Assembly (NCBI RefSeq): GCF_965279055.1
Contig: NZ_OZ257125.1
Coordinates: forward strand, 2,728,001-2,792,000
Direction of reading: 5' to 3'
Origin: Hydrocarboniphaga sp965279055
GTDB lineage: Bacteria; Pseudomonadota; Gammaproteobacteria; Nevskiales; Nevskiaceae
Length of the DNA stretch: 64,000 nucleotides
Part shown: one piece after another, positions 16,505-27,275 of the stretch
Position numbering within the stretch: the stretch's first letter is position 1
Layout: the number at the start of each line of letters is the position of its first letter
Made by a program: the position numbers and the translations under genes
The notes under the pieces: model-generated
The model's database searches: none
What the model saw: the letters and a program-made list of their open reading frames with translations, nothing else
What the model was told of the DNA's origin: nothing

Positions 16505-17842
16505 TCAGGCGCAGGCGGCACGCACGCAATCGGCGATCGCCTCGGCCTCGGCCTGCGCGGCAGCGGCGCGCGTGGCCTCGACCATCACGCGAATCAGCGG
16601 CTCGGTACCCGAGGCGCGCAGCAATACGCGGCCATCGTTGCCCAATCGCGATTCGCTTTGCCTGACGGCCTGTTGCACGTCAGCCAGCGCCAGCACCGGC
16701 GCGGCCTTGCCGGTCACCGGCACGTTGATCAGCACCTGCGGGCATTTTTGCAGACCGGCGACCATCGCCGAAAGCGGCAAGTCGGCCTCCTTCACTGCCG
16801 CCAGCACCTGTAGCGCAGTGACGATGCCGTCGCCGGTGCGCGAGCGGTCCAGGCACAAGGTGTGGCCGGAGGTTTCGCCACCGAGGCTGGCGCCGCTGCT
16901 GCGCATCAGCTCCAGCACGTAGCGGTCGCCGACCTTGGCGCGCTCGAAACCGAGGCCGAGCTTGCGGATCGCCTGCTCCAGGCCAAGATTGCTCATCAGC
17001 GTGCCGACCACCGGCCCCTGCAGCGCGTTTTGCGCCAGCCGATGGCGCGCGATGATGTACAGGATCTGGTCGCCGTCGACGGTCTCGCCGCGCTCGTCGA
17101 CCATCAGGCAGCGATCGGCGTCGCCGTCGAAAGCGATGCCGAGCGTCGCCTGGCGGGCCAGTACCTCGGTGCGCAGGCCGGCCAGATGCGTGGAGCCGCA
17201 TTCGCGGTTGATGTTGAAGCCGTCCGGCGCGTCGCCGATGGTATGCACGTCGGCGCCGAGGCGGCGCAGCACTTCCGGGCCGACCTGGTAGGCAGCGCCG
17301 TTGGCGCAGTCGACGACGATGCTCAGGCCCGCCAGCGGCGCGCCGCTGTAAGTGGAGACGCAGTAGTCGATGTAACGCTGGGGCGCGTCGTTCAATCGCC
17401 GCACCATGCCGAGCTGCTCGGGCGCGACGCATTCCAGGTCACGCTCGATCATGTCCTCGATTTCGTGCTCGATCGCGTCGCTGAGCTTGTCGCCTTCGGC
17501 GGAGAAGAACTTCACACCGTTGTCGTGATGCGGGTTGTGCGAGGCGCTGATGACGACGCCGGCCTGGGCCCCGACTTCACGCGTCAAAAAGGCCACCGCC
17601 GGCGTTGGCAGCGGTCCAAGCAGGCTGACGCGCACGCCGGCGGCCGACAGACCGGCTTCCAGCGAGGATTCGAACATGTAGCCAGAGCGGCGCGTGTCCT
17701 TGCCGATCAGCACGTGGGCGCCGGGCTCGCGCGCCAGCACTCGGCCGGCAGCCCAGCCCAGCTTCAATGCGAATTCCGGCGTCATCGGCGCCTTGCCGAC
17801 CAGGCCGCGAATGCCGTCGGTTCCAAAAAACTGTCTGCTCAT
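16505..17842 (-). CDS. glmM: Phosphoglucosamine mutase
   Basis: A 445-residue enzyme that converts glucosamine 6-phosphate to glucosamine 1-phosphate for UDP-GlcNAc, needed for peptidoglycan and lipopolysaccharide. The active-site phosphoserine is Ser101 in ISASHNPHHDNG, the Mg loop is DGDADR, and the phosphate-binding motif near the end is RASGTEPLIRVM. It follows folP by 3 bp, so the two are translationally close, as in E. coli and Pseudomonas. Confidence 0.97.
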   Translation of the reverse strand: MSRQFFGTDGIRGLVGKAPMTPEFALKLGWAAGRVLAREPGAHVLIGKDTRRSGYMFESSLEAGLSAAGVRVSLLGPLPTPAVAFLTREVGAQAGVVISASHNPHHDNGVKFFSAEGDKLSDAIEHEIEDMIERDLECVAPEQLGMVRRLNDAPQRYIDYCVSTYSGAPLAGLSIVVDCANGAAYQVGPEVLRRLGADVHTIGDAPDGFNINRECGSTHLAGLRTEVLARQATLGIAFDGDADRCLMVDERGETVDGDQILYIIARHRLAQNALQGPVVGTLMSNLGLEQAIRKLGLGFERAKVGDRYVLELMRSSGASLGGETSGHTLCLDRSRTGDGIVTALQVLAAVKEADLPLSAMVAGLQKCPQVLINVPVTGKAAPVLALADVQQAVRQSESRLGNDGRVLLRASGTEPLIRVMVEATRAAAAQAEAEAIADCVRAACA

Positions 17843-17845
17843 CCC

Positions 17846-18685
17846 TTACTGTTTTCTCTTGCTTTGACTTACCGCCGCGGCGACCCGCACCGCCTCGACC
17901 GTGGCGCGCACGTCGTGGGCGCGAATGATAGACGCTCCCTGCCAGACCGCCAGCGTCGCCGCGGCGATGCTGGCATGCAGGCGCTGCTCGACCGGCAGGC
18001 CGAGCAGCTTCTGGAACATCGACTTGCGCGACAAGCCGGCCAGGATCGGCCGGCCGCCGGCGCGGATCTGCGGCAGGTCGGCGAGCAGTTGCAGGTTGTG
18101 CTGCAGCGACTTGCCGAAGCCGAAACCGGGGTCGAGCGCGACGCACTCGGCGGGCATGCCCGCCGCGATGCAGGCCTGCAGCCGTTGCTCGAGAAAAGCG
18201 CCGACTTCGGCGACGACGTCGTCGTAATGCGGTGCCGCCTGCATCGTCCGCGGCTGTCCCTGCATGTGCATCAGGCACACCGCGACGCGGTGACGCCGCG
18301 CCACCGACAGCGCACCCGGTGCCTGCAGCGCGAGCACATCGTTGATCAGATCCGCGCCGGCCGTGCAGGCCGCGTCCATCACCTCGGGCTTCAAGGTATC
18401 GATCGAGATCAGCACGTCACTGCTGCCCCGCAGCGACTCGATCAGCGGCACGACGCGGGCGAGCTCTTCGTCTACGGGCACCGGAGTGGCGCCAGGCCGC
18501 GTCGACTCGCCGCCGACATCGATGATCGCGGCACCCTCGCCGATCATCGTCTCGGCATGGCGCAGCGCCGCGTCGCGGGCGGCAAAGCGTCCGCCGTCGG
18601 AGAACGAGTCCGGGGTCAGGTTGAGGATACCCATGACCAGCGGCTCGCTCAGGTCCAGCAAGCGATCACGAGTACGCAGTTGCAT
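17846..18685 (-). CDS. folP: Dihydropteroate synthase
   Basis: A 279-residue folate-pathway enzyme joining 6-hydroxymethyl-dihydropterin pyrophosphate to p-aminobenzoate; the target of sulfonamides. Signature segments are GILNLTPDSFSDGGRF, IDVGGESTRPGA, INDV and the FGFGKSL / LAGLSRKSM phosphate and pterin contacts. ATG 18685 is preferred to the TTG at 18712, which lies inside the terminator of ftsH. It is followed by glmM after 3 bp. Confidence 0.96.
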   Translation of the reverse strand: MQLRTRDRLLDLSEPLVMGILNLTPDSFSDGGRFAARDAALRHAETMIGEGAAIIDVGGESTRPGATPVPVDEELARVVPLIESLRGSSDVLISIDTLKPEVMDAACTAGADLINDVLALQAPGALSVARRHRVAVCLMHMQGQPRTMQAAPHYDDVVAEVGAFLEQRLQACIAAGMPAECVALDPGFGFGKSLQHNLQLLADLPQIRAGGRPILAGLSRKSMFQKLLGLPVEQRLHASIAAATLAVWQGASIIRAHDVRATVEAVRVAAAVSQSKRKQ

Positions 18686-18710
18686 CGTCGCGGTCAGACC
18701 CGCTGCCCAC

Positions 18711-18740
18711 AAAAAAGAGGCCGGCGCTGGGCCGGCCTCT
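18711..18740 (-). terminator. Terminator after ftsH
   Basis: On the minus strand a 10-bp stem AGAGGCCGGC / GCCGGCCTCT with a 5-base loop is followed by TTTTTT. It would separate ftsH from folP-glmM. Confidence 0.85.
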
Positions 18741-18767
18741 GCTGTGCCACAGATGACGATCGCCGGA

Positions 18768-20702
<1,935 letters not shown>

Positions 20703-20771
20703 GCTATTTCCTTATCCATCAACGGATTCATCAACTTATTAGGGCCTCGGGCAGACCGCTTCGTTTGAACC

Positions 20772-21401
20772 TTACACCCGCTTATAGTTTCGCGCTACCA
20801 GATAAACTTCCCTACTTCTGGGCCGCGAAGCCTTGGGTTTACGGATCGTAACGCTCTCGAAACTCGCCCGGACCACCCTCAGGTATTCGTCGAATCCCTC
20901 GCCCTGGAACACTTTGACCACCATGACGCCGGCCTTTTTCAGGTGAGCGCCACAAAAATCCAGTGCCAGTTCACAGAGATACAGGGATGACGCCTGATCC
21001 GCCGCCCCTATGCCGCTGATGTTGGGGGCCATGTCGGACAAAACAAGATCGATCGCCTGTTCGCCGACCGCCGCTTCGAGCTGATGCAGCACGGACTCCT
21101 CGCGAAAGTCGCCGAGAATGAACTCGACGTCCTTCAAAGGCTCCATCGGCAGGATGTCCAGCGCGATCAGCCGGCCCTTGTGGCCGAGCAATGGCCGCGC
21201 CACCTGGCTCCAGCCGCCGGGTGCGGCGCCGAGGTCGACGACCACCATGCCCGGCTTGATCAGCCGGTCCTTCTCCAGGATTTCCAGCAACTTGAAGGTG
21301 GCACGCGAGCGGTAGCCGAGCTTGCGCGCCTTGAGCACGTACTCGTCGGCCTCGTGTTCGGCCAGCCAGCGCGAGCTGCTGTTACTGCGCTTCTGGCTCA
21401 T
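20772..21401 (-). CDS. rlmE: 23S rRNA (uridine-2'-O)-methyltransferase RlmE
   Basis: A 209-residue RrmJ/FtsJ enzyme that methylates U2552 in the ribosomal A loop. The SAM-binding motif VDLGAAPGGWSQV (about 55-67), the basic N-terminus KARKLGYRSRATFKLLEI that binds RNA, LVLSDMAPNISG with the catalytic Asp, and KVFQGEG with the catalytic Lys are all present. ATG 21401 is just before greA's end. It forms the usual rlmE-ftsH pair and is itself heat-shock induced in E. coli. Confidence 0.96.
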   Translation of the reverse strand: MSQKRSNSSSRWLAEHEADEYVLKARKLGYRSRATFKLLEILEKDRLIKPGMVVVDLGAAPGGWSQVARPLLGHKGRLIALDILPMEPLKDVEFILGDFREESVLHQLEAAVGEQAIDLVLSDMAPNISGIGAADQASSLYLCELALDFCGAHLKKAGVMVVKVFQGEGFDEYLRVVRASFESVTIRKPKASRPRSREVYLVARNYKRV

Positions 21402-21421
21402 GCCGAGGCCCAGGCCGCAGC

Positions 21422-21898
21422 CTAGAGGTACTCGACCTTGATGATCTCCAGCTCGCGCGAGCCGCCCGGCGTGCGCACTTCGACGACATCGCCCTCGACC
21501 TTGCCGATCATCGCGCGCGCGATCGGCGAGTTGTAGGAGATCAGACCGGCCTTGGAGTCGGCCTCGTCCTCGCCGACGATCTTGTAGCGCGACTCGTCCT
21601 CGCTGCTGGTATCGACCAGGGTCACGGTGGTGCCGAACACCACCTTGCCGTTCTGGTCGAGCTGGGTCACGTCGATGATCTGGCAGTCGCCGAGCTTGGC
21701 TTCCAGCTCCGAGATGCGCCCTTCGGCGAAGCTCTGCTGCTCGCGCGCGGCGTGATATTCGGCGTTTTCCTTGAGGTCGCCGTGGGCGCGCGCTTCGGCG
21801 ATGGCGGCGATGATGCGCGGCCGCGTTTCGGACTTCAGCACTCGCAGTTCTTCGCGCAGCTTGTCGGCACCGCGAACGGTGAGGGGCGTTTTGCTCAT
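21422..21898 (-). CDS. greA: Transcription elongation factor GreA
   Basis: A 158-residue factor that enters the RNA polymerase secondary channel and triggers cleavage of backtracked RNA. The N-terminal coiled coil carries the tip motif GDLKENAEYHAAREQQ with its acidic residues; the C-terminal FKBP-like domain starts near residue 80. Length and start match the family. It lies between carB and rlmE, the Pseudomonas order, but the yhbY-type gene found there in Pseudomonas is missing. Confidence 0.97.
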   Translation of the reverse strand: MSKTPLTVRGADKLREELRVLKSETRPRIIAAIAEARAHGDLKENAEYHAAREQQSFAEGRISELEAKLGDCQIIDVTQLDQNGKVVFGTTVTLVDTSSEDESRYKIVGEDEADSKAGLISYNSPIARAMIGKVEGDVVEVRTPGGSRELEIIKVEYL

Positions 21899-21922
21899 GA
21901 GTTTTTTGTTCGGTCAAAAATG

Positions 21923-21954
21923 AAAAAACCCGTGCGCGCCACCGGCGGCACGGG
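21923..21954 (-). terminator. Terminator after carB
   Basis: Minus-strand stem CCCGTGC / GCACGGG followed by TTTTTT, 25 bp after the carB stop. Confidence 0.8.
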
Positions 21955-21978
21955 CAACGAAGCTACCTCAAAACTACC

Positions 21979-24900
21979 TCAAACGGCAGCCAGCTGCTGA
22001 TGCAGGGCCTGCAGCCGGTTGACGTCCAGTGCGTCGAGATGGTCCATCGCGATCGCCGCGGCATAGGCTCCGGCAATGGTCGTGAAGTAGCAGATCTTGT
22101 GCTGGATCGCGGCCGCGCGAATCGAGCGCGACTCCTCGATCGAGGTCTTGCCTTCGGTGGTGTTGGCGATGAAATGGATCTCGCCGTTCTTGATCATGTC
22201 GACGCAGTGCGGCCGGCCTTCCTTGACCTTGTTGACGCCTTCGCATTCGACGCCAGCGGCGCGGATCGCCGCCGCGGTGCCATGCGTGGCCGTCACGCGG
22301 AAGTTCTTCGCCGCCAGCAGCCTGGCCAGCTCGATCGCCTTGGGCTTGTCGCTGTCACGCACCGAGATGAAGGCCGTACCCTGGCGCGGCACGATCATGC
22401 CGGCGGCCAGCAGCGCCTTGTTGAAGGCCTCGCCGAAATGCGCGCCCACGCCCATGACCTCGCCGGTCGAGCGCATTTCCGGGCCGAGCAGCGGATCGAC
22501 GCCGGGGAACTTGCCGAACGGGAACACCGACTCCTTGACCGAGAAATACGGCGGGATGATTTCGCGGGTCACGCCCTGGCTGGCCAAGCTCTGCCCGGCC
22601 ATGCAGCGCGCGGCGATCTTCGCCAGCGGCCGGCCCGTTGCCTTGGACACGAACGGCGAGGTGCGCGATGCACGCGGGTTGACTTCCAGCAGATAAACCG
22701 TGGTGTCCTGCACGGCGAATTGCGCATTCATCAGACCCACCACGTTCAGCGCCCGCGCCAGCTTTTCCATCTGCGAGCGAATTTCGTCGACCACCGACTT
22801 GGGCAGCGAATACGGCGGCAGCGAACAGGCGGAATCGCCGGAATGCACGCCAGCTTCCTCAATGTGCTCCATGACGCCGCCGATGACGACGCGCTCGCCG
22901 TCGGACAGCGCGTCGACATCGACTTCGATCGCGTTGTTGAGGAAGCGGTCGAGCAGCACCGGTGAGTCGTTGCTGACTTTCACCGCCTCGGTCATGTAGC
23001 GATTCAGGTCTTCGTCGTCGTGGACGATTTCCATCGCGCGGCCGCCGAGCACGTAGCTCGGGCGTACCACCAGCGGATAGCCGACGCGCTCGGCAACGGC
23101 CAGGGCTTCGGCTTCCGAGGTGGCGATGCCGTTCGGCGGCTGCAGCAGCTTGAGTTCTTCGACCAGCTTCTGGAAACGGCCGCGGTCTTCGGCCAGATCG
23201 ATCGCGTCCGGCGTGGTGCCGATGATCGGCGCACCGGCGGCCTCGAGCGCGCGCGCCAGTTTCAGCGGCGTCTGCCCGCCGAATTGCACGATCACGCCGA
23301 CCGGCTTTTCGAGGTCGATGATTTCCATCACGTCCTCGAAGGTCAGCGGCTCGAAGTACAGGCGATCCGAGGTGTCGTAGTCGGTCGACACGGTCTCCGG
23401 ATTGCAGTTGACCATGATGGTCTCGTAGCCGTCTTCGCGCAGCGCCAGGCTCGCATGCACGCAGCAGTAATCGAACTCGATGCCCTGCCCGATGCGGTTC
23501 GGGCCGCCGCCCAGCACGATGATCTTCTTGCGTGTCGTCGGCCGCGCTTCGCACTCTTCGTCGTAGGTCGAATACATGTACGCGGTGCTCGACGAGAACT
23601 CCGCGGCGCAGGAGTCGACGCGCTTGTAAACCGGGCGCACGCCGTTGGCGTGGCGGTGCGCGCGCACGTCGTTTTCGTGGCTGCCCGTGAGCTTGGCGAT
23701 GCGCCGGTCGCTGAAGCCGAGGCGCTTGTATCGGCGCAGGGTATCGGCCTTGATCTGCTTGAGGCTGGATTCGGCGATGCGCGTTTCGACCGTGATCAGC
23801 TCGTGAATCTGGTCGAGGAACCAGGGATCGATCTTCGACAGCGCGAACACTTCGTCGACACTCAGGCCAGCGCGGAACGCGTCGCCGACGAACCACAGGC
23901 GCTTGCCGCGCGGCGTGATCAGCTCTTCGCGGATCTTGGCCATGTTGGAGACGCGGAAATCCGGCACCTGCGGATCGAAACCGTCGGAGCCGGTCTCCAG
24001 GCCGCGCATCGCTTTCTGCAGCGACTCCTGGAAATTGCGGCCCATCGCCATGACTTCGCCGACCGACTTCATCTGCGTGGTCAGGCGCGAATCGGCCTGC
24101 GGGAATTTCTCGAACGTGAAGCGCGGGATCTTGGTGACGACGTAGTCGATGCTCGGCTCGAAGCTCGCCGGCGTCACACCGCCGGTGATGTCGTTGCGCA
24201 GCTCGTCGAGCGTGTAGCCGCAGGCAAGTTTCGCCGCGACTTTCGCGATCGGGAAGCCGGTGGCCTTGGACGCCAGTGCCGAGCTGCGCGACACGCGCGG
24301 ATTCATTTCGATGACGATGATGCGGCCATCAACCGGATTGATCGCGAACTGCACGTTGGAGCCGCCGGTGTCGACACCGATCTTGCGCAGCACCTTGATG
24401 CTGGCGTCGCGCAGCAGCTGGTATTCCTTGTCGGTCAGCGTCTGCGCCGGCGCCACCGTGATGCTGTCGCCGGTGTGCACGCCCATCGGATCGAAGTTTT
24501 CGATCGAGCAGACGATGATGCAGTTGTCGGCGCGGTCGCGCACGACTTCCATCTCGAATTCCTTCCAGCCCAGCAAGGACTCTTCGATCAGGACTTCCTT
24601 GGTCGGAGACAGGTCCAGACCGCGGGTCATGATCTCTTCGAATTCCTCGATGTTGTAGGCGATGCCGCCGCCGCTGCCGCCCATCGTGAAGCTCGGCCGC
24701 AGGATCACCGGGAAGCCGATCTGCTGCTGGATGTAGCGCGCCTCCTCCATCGAATGCGCGGCGCCCGAGCGCGCCGAGCCCAGACCGATCTCGGTCATCG
24801 CGTCGCGGAATTTCTGGCGGTCTTCGGCCAGATCAATGGCGTGCTCGTTGGCGCCGATCATCTCGACGTTGTACTTGGCCAGCACGCCGTTTTTGGCCAG

Positions 24901-25203
24901 GTCCAGCGCGCAGTTCAGCGCGGTCTGGCCGCCCATCGTCGGCAGGATCGCGTCGGGGCGCTCGGCCTCGATGATCTTGGCCACCGTCTGCCAGCGGATC
25001 GGCTCGATGTAGGTCGCGTCGGCCATTTCCGGGTCGGTCATGATCGTCGCCGGATTCGAGTTCACCAGGATCACCCGGTAGCCCTCATCGCGCAGCGCCT
25101 TGCAGGCCTGGGCACCGGAGTAATCGAACTCGCAGGCCTGGCCGATGACGATAGGACCGGCGCCGATGATCAGAATGCTTTTGAGGTCTGTGCGTTTGGG
25201 CAT
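21979..25203 (-). CDS. carB: Carbamoyl-phosphate synthase large subunit
   Basis: A 1074-residue enzyme that makes carbamoyl phosphate from bicarbonate, ATP and CarA-derived ammonia, for arginine and pyrimidine synthesis. It has the expected internal duplication: two ATP-grasp halves (about 1-400 and 555-935) each with a GGSGGGIAYN or GGRAMEIV type loop and an E-x-N-P-R-x-S-R-S metal site, then an MGS-like allosteric domain from about 940. Length is standard. carA lies upstream, separated by a LysE-type gene. Confidence 0.97.
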   Translation of the reverse strand: MPKRTDLKSILIIGAGPIVIGQACEFDYSGAQACKALRDEGYRVILVNSNPATIMTDPEMADATYIEPIRWQTVAKIIEAERPDAILPTMGGQTALNCALDLAKNGVLAKYNVEMIGANEHAIDLAEDRQKFRDAMTEIGLGSARSGAAHSMEEARYIQQQIGFPVILRPSFTMGGSGGGIAYNIEEFEEIMTRGLDLSPTKEVLIEESLLGWKEFEMEVVRDRADNCIIVCSIENFDPMGVHTGDSITVAPAQTLTDKEYQLLRDASIKVLRKIGVDTGGSNVQFAINPVDGRIIVIEMNPRVSRSSALASKATGFPIAKVAAKLACGYTLDELRNDITGGVTPASFEPSIDYVVTKIPRFTFEKFPQADSRLTTQMKSVGEVMAMGRNFQESLQKAMRGLETGSDGFDPQVPDFRVSNMAKIREELITPRGKRLWFVGDAFRAGLSVDEVFALSKIDPWFLDQIHELITVETRIAESSLKQIKADTLRRYKRLGFSDRRIAKLTGSHENDVRAHRHANGVRPVYKRVDSCAAEFSSSTAYMYSTYDEECEARPTTRKKIIVLGGGPNRIGQGIEFDYCCVHASLALREDGYETIMVNCNPETVSTDYDTSDRLYFEPLTFEDVMEIIDLEKPVGVIVQFGGQTPLKLARALEAAGAPIIGTTPDAIDLAEDRGRFQKLVEELKLLQPPNGIATSEAEALAVAERVGYPLVVRPSYVLGGRAMEIVHDDEDLNRYMTEAVKVSNDSPVLLDRFLNNAIEVDVDALSDGERVVIGGVMEHIEEAGVHSGDSACSLPPYSLPKSVVDEIRSQMEKLARALNVVGLMNAQFAVQDTTVYLLEVNPRASRTSPFVSKATGRPLAKIAARCMAGQSLASQGVTREIIPPYFSVKESVFPFGKFPGVDPLLGPEMRSTGEVMGVGAHFGEAFNKALLAAGMIVPRQGTAFISVRDSDKPKAIELARLLAAKNFRVTATHGTAAAIRAAGVECEGVNKVKEGRPHCVDMIKNGEIHFIANTTEGKTSIEESRSIRAAAIQHKICYFTTIAGAYAAAIAMDHLDALDVNRLQALHQQLAAV

Positions 25204-25210
25204 CGGAGTC

Positions 25211-25939
25211 TTAGGTGAGGCTGGCGGTTGCGAGTTTGGCGCCGAAACCCAGGAACAGGGTGCCGGCGCCGCCGCTCAGGGCGGCAGACAGGCGCCTGCG
25301 GCTGCGGAAACCCGCCGCCAGCCGGACGCCCGCAAAAATCAGCGTGCTGAGGTAGATGAAACTCATGATCTGCGCGATCGCGCCGAGCAGCGCGAACGAC
25401 AACGCGGTGTGCGGGTATGCCGGATCGACGAACTGGATGAAGAACGCCATGAAAAACATGATCGCCTTCGGGTTCAGCAGGCTGATCAGCAGCGCACGGA
25501 GGAAGGGCTGCTCCTTTTTCCCTTCTCCCTCCGGGAGAAGGTGGCCCGAAGGGCCGGATGAGGGTGTCTCAGCCTGCTCGGCAGTCGGCCGCGCCATCGA
25601 GTCCCTCACCCCTGCCCCTCTCCCGGAGGGAGAGGGATTGTCAATGAAGGCGCCACGCAGCATGTTCGCGCCGATCCACAGCAGATACGCCGCGCCGATG
25701 TACTTGAACACCAGGAACGCGGCCGGATAGGTCTTCAGCAGCGAGGCCACGCCGCCGGCGGCCAGCACCATCAGCAGCGCGTCACCGAGAAACACGCCGC
25801 CGGCCGCGCGATACGCCGGGCCGACGCCGCTGCGCGCGGCAGTGCCGAGCACGAACAGCGAATTCGGGCCGGGCAGCAGCACGATGATCAACGTGCCGAG
25901 CAGATAAGTCGGCAGGTCGATGAGGCCAAAACTGTTCAT
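25211..25939 (-). CDS. LysE/LeuE-family amino-acid exporter carrying an in-frame REP pair
   Basis: A 242-residue inner-membrane exporter of the LysE/RhtB family. The signature LLPGPNSLFVLGTAARSG (about 21-38) and about six membrane helices are present. The homologue between carA and carB in Pseudomonas is of the same family, so position is conserved. Residues 100-146, in the loop before the segment FLRALLISLLNPKA, are low-complexity and encoded by an inverted REP pair (25521-25637). The frame stays open. Substrate is unknown; leucine or another neutral amino acid is the family norm. Confidence 0.85.
   Translation of the reverse strand: MNSFGLIDLPTYLLGTLIIVLLPGPNSLFVLGTAARSGVGPAYRAAGGVFLGDALLMVLAAGGVASLLKTYPAAFLVFKYIGAAYLLWIGANMLRGAFIDNPSPSGRGAGVRDSMARPTAEQAETPSSGPSGHLLPEGEGKKEQPFLRALLISLLNPKAIMFFMAFFIQFVDPAYPHTALSFALLGAIAQIMSFIYLSTLIFAGVRLAAGFRSRRRLSAALSGGAGTLFLGFGAKLATASLT
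25521..25637. repeat. Inverted REP pair (CCCTCTCCC family) inside a coding sequence
   Basis: Left half starts CCCTTCTCCCTCCGGGAGAAGG and ends in GGATGAGGG; the right half is its inverted relative, CCCTCACCCCTG...CTCTCCCGGAGGGAGAGGG. Similar pairs lie at 31916 and 33484 between genes. Confidence 0.85.
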
Positions 25940-25946
25940 GCTGCGC

Positions 25947-27095
25947 TTACGCGGTCGGCGCCGCGGCGGGCGTCATCGACTGCACGAAGCGGTCGAACAG
26001 GTAGTCCACGTCATGGGGGCCGGGACTGGCTTCCGGGTGGCCCTGGAAGCTGAAGGCCGGCGCGTCGAGCAGGCGAAAACCCTGGTTGGAGCCGTCGAAC
26101 AGCGAGCGGTGCGTGACCACCGCATTGCCCGGCAGCGTCGCCTCGTCGACCGCGAAGCCGTGGTTCTGGCTGGTGATCAGCACGCGGCCGGACTCGACGT
26201 CCTGCACCGGGTGGTTGGCGCCGTGGTGGCCGAACTTCATTTTCAGCGTCCTGGCGCCGGCGGCCAGGCCGAGAATCTGGTGGCCGAGGCAGATGCCGAA
26301 CAGCGGCAACTTGCGCGCGATGAATTCACGGCCGGCCGCGATCGCGTAGTCGCAGGGCTCGGGGTCGCCGGGACCGTTGGCCAGCAGCACGCCGTCCGGC
26401 TCGAGCTTGAACACCTCGGCAGCCGAAGTCTGCGCCGGCACCACGGTGACGCGGCAGCCGCGATCGACCAGCATGCGCAGGATGTTGCGCTTGACGCCGA
26501 AATCGTAGGCGACGACGTGGAACTGCTCGTCCTTCAGCGGCACTTCGCGATTGGTTTCCAGCGCCCAGGAACCGGTGGTGTAGGTATAGGCCTCTTTCAC
26601 CGACACCACTTTCGCCAGGTCCGCGCCCTTGAGGCCCGGATAGGCGCGCGCCGCGGCCAGCGCCGCGGCCTCGTCGATATGGTCGCCGGCGACGATGCAG
26701 CCGTTCTGGGCGCCCTTGTCGCGCAGAATGCGCGTCAGGCGCCGCGTGTCGATATCGGCGATCGCGACGACCTTGCTGGTCTTCAGGTAGTCGCTGAAGT
26801 CCATCTGCGAGCGCCAGCTGCTGTGCTTGCGCGGCACTTCGCGCAGCACCAGGCCGGCGATGTGTACGCGGTCGGATTCGCAGTCTTCGGGGTTGCTGCC
26901 GACATTGCCGACATGCGGATAGGTGAGCGTGACGATCTGCTCGCGGTACGAGGGATCGGTCATGATCTCCTGGTAGCCGGTCATCGCGGTATTGAAAACC
27001 ACTTCGCCAACGGTCTGGCCGTCGACGCCGATCGATACACCTTTGAAAATGCTGCCGTCGGCGAGGGCGAGCAGGGCCGGTCTGTGATTCGTCAT
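25947..27095 (-). CDS. carA: Carbamoyl-phosphate synthase small subunit
   Basis: A 382-residue glutaminase that feeds ammonia to CarB. The N-terminal CarA domain is followed by a class I amidotransferase with the nucleophile Cys269 in GICLGHQ and the His/Glu pair in QGHPEASPGP. Length is normal. It is upstream of the LysE-type gene and carB and probably shares their transcript. The upstream 180 bp contain a terminator-like hairpin but no site I can identify for arginine or pyrimidine control. Confidence 0.97.
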   Translation of the reverse strand: MTNHRPALLALADGSIFKGVSIGVDGQTVGEVVFNTAMTGYQEIMTDPSYREQIVTLTYPHVGNVGSNPEDCESDRVHIAGLVLREVPRKHSSWRSQMDFSDYLKTSKVVAIADIDTRRLTRILRDKGAQNGCIVAGDHIDEAAALAAARAYPGLKGADLAKVVSVKEAYTYTTGSWALETNREVPLKDEQFHVVAYDFGVKRNILRMLVDRGCRVTVVPAQTSAAEVFKLEPDGVLLANGPGDPEPCDYAIAAGREFIARKLPLFGICLGHQILGLAAGARTLKMKFGHHGANHPVQDVESGRVLITSQNHGFAVDEATLPGNAVVTHRSLFDGSNQGFRLLDAPAFSFQGHPEASPGPHDVDYLFDRFVQSMTPAAAPTA

Positions 27096-27140
27096 CGGCT
27101 CTCTTTGGATACTGTTTATGCGCTAATCCGCGTTGCAGAC

Positions 27141-27164
27141 AAAGCAAAGGGGGCTTGCGCCCCC
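27141..27164 (-). terminator. Terminator-like hairpin between the radical SAM gene and carA
   Basis: Minus-strand GGGGGC-GCAA-GCCCCC followed by TTTGCTTT. The stem is short and the T-run is interrupted, so it is only moderately supported. Confidence 0.5.
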
Positions 27165-27275
27165 CTCGCGTGATTAGGAGCGTAGTTTACCGGCCGAAGC
27201 CTGCGGCGTCCACGACGATGTGGCAAAAAATGCGGCCTGAGCACGGGCGATGAGCGGCGTTGTCGTCAGCAGCCG

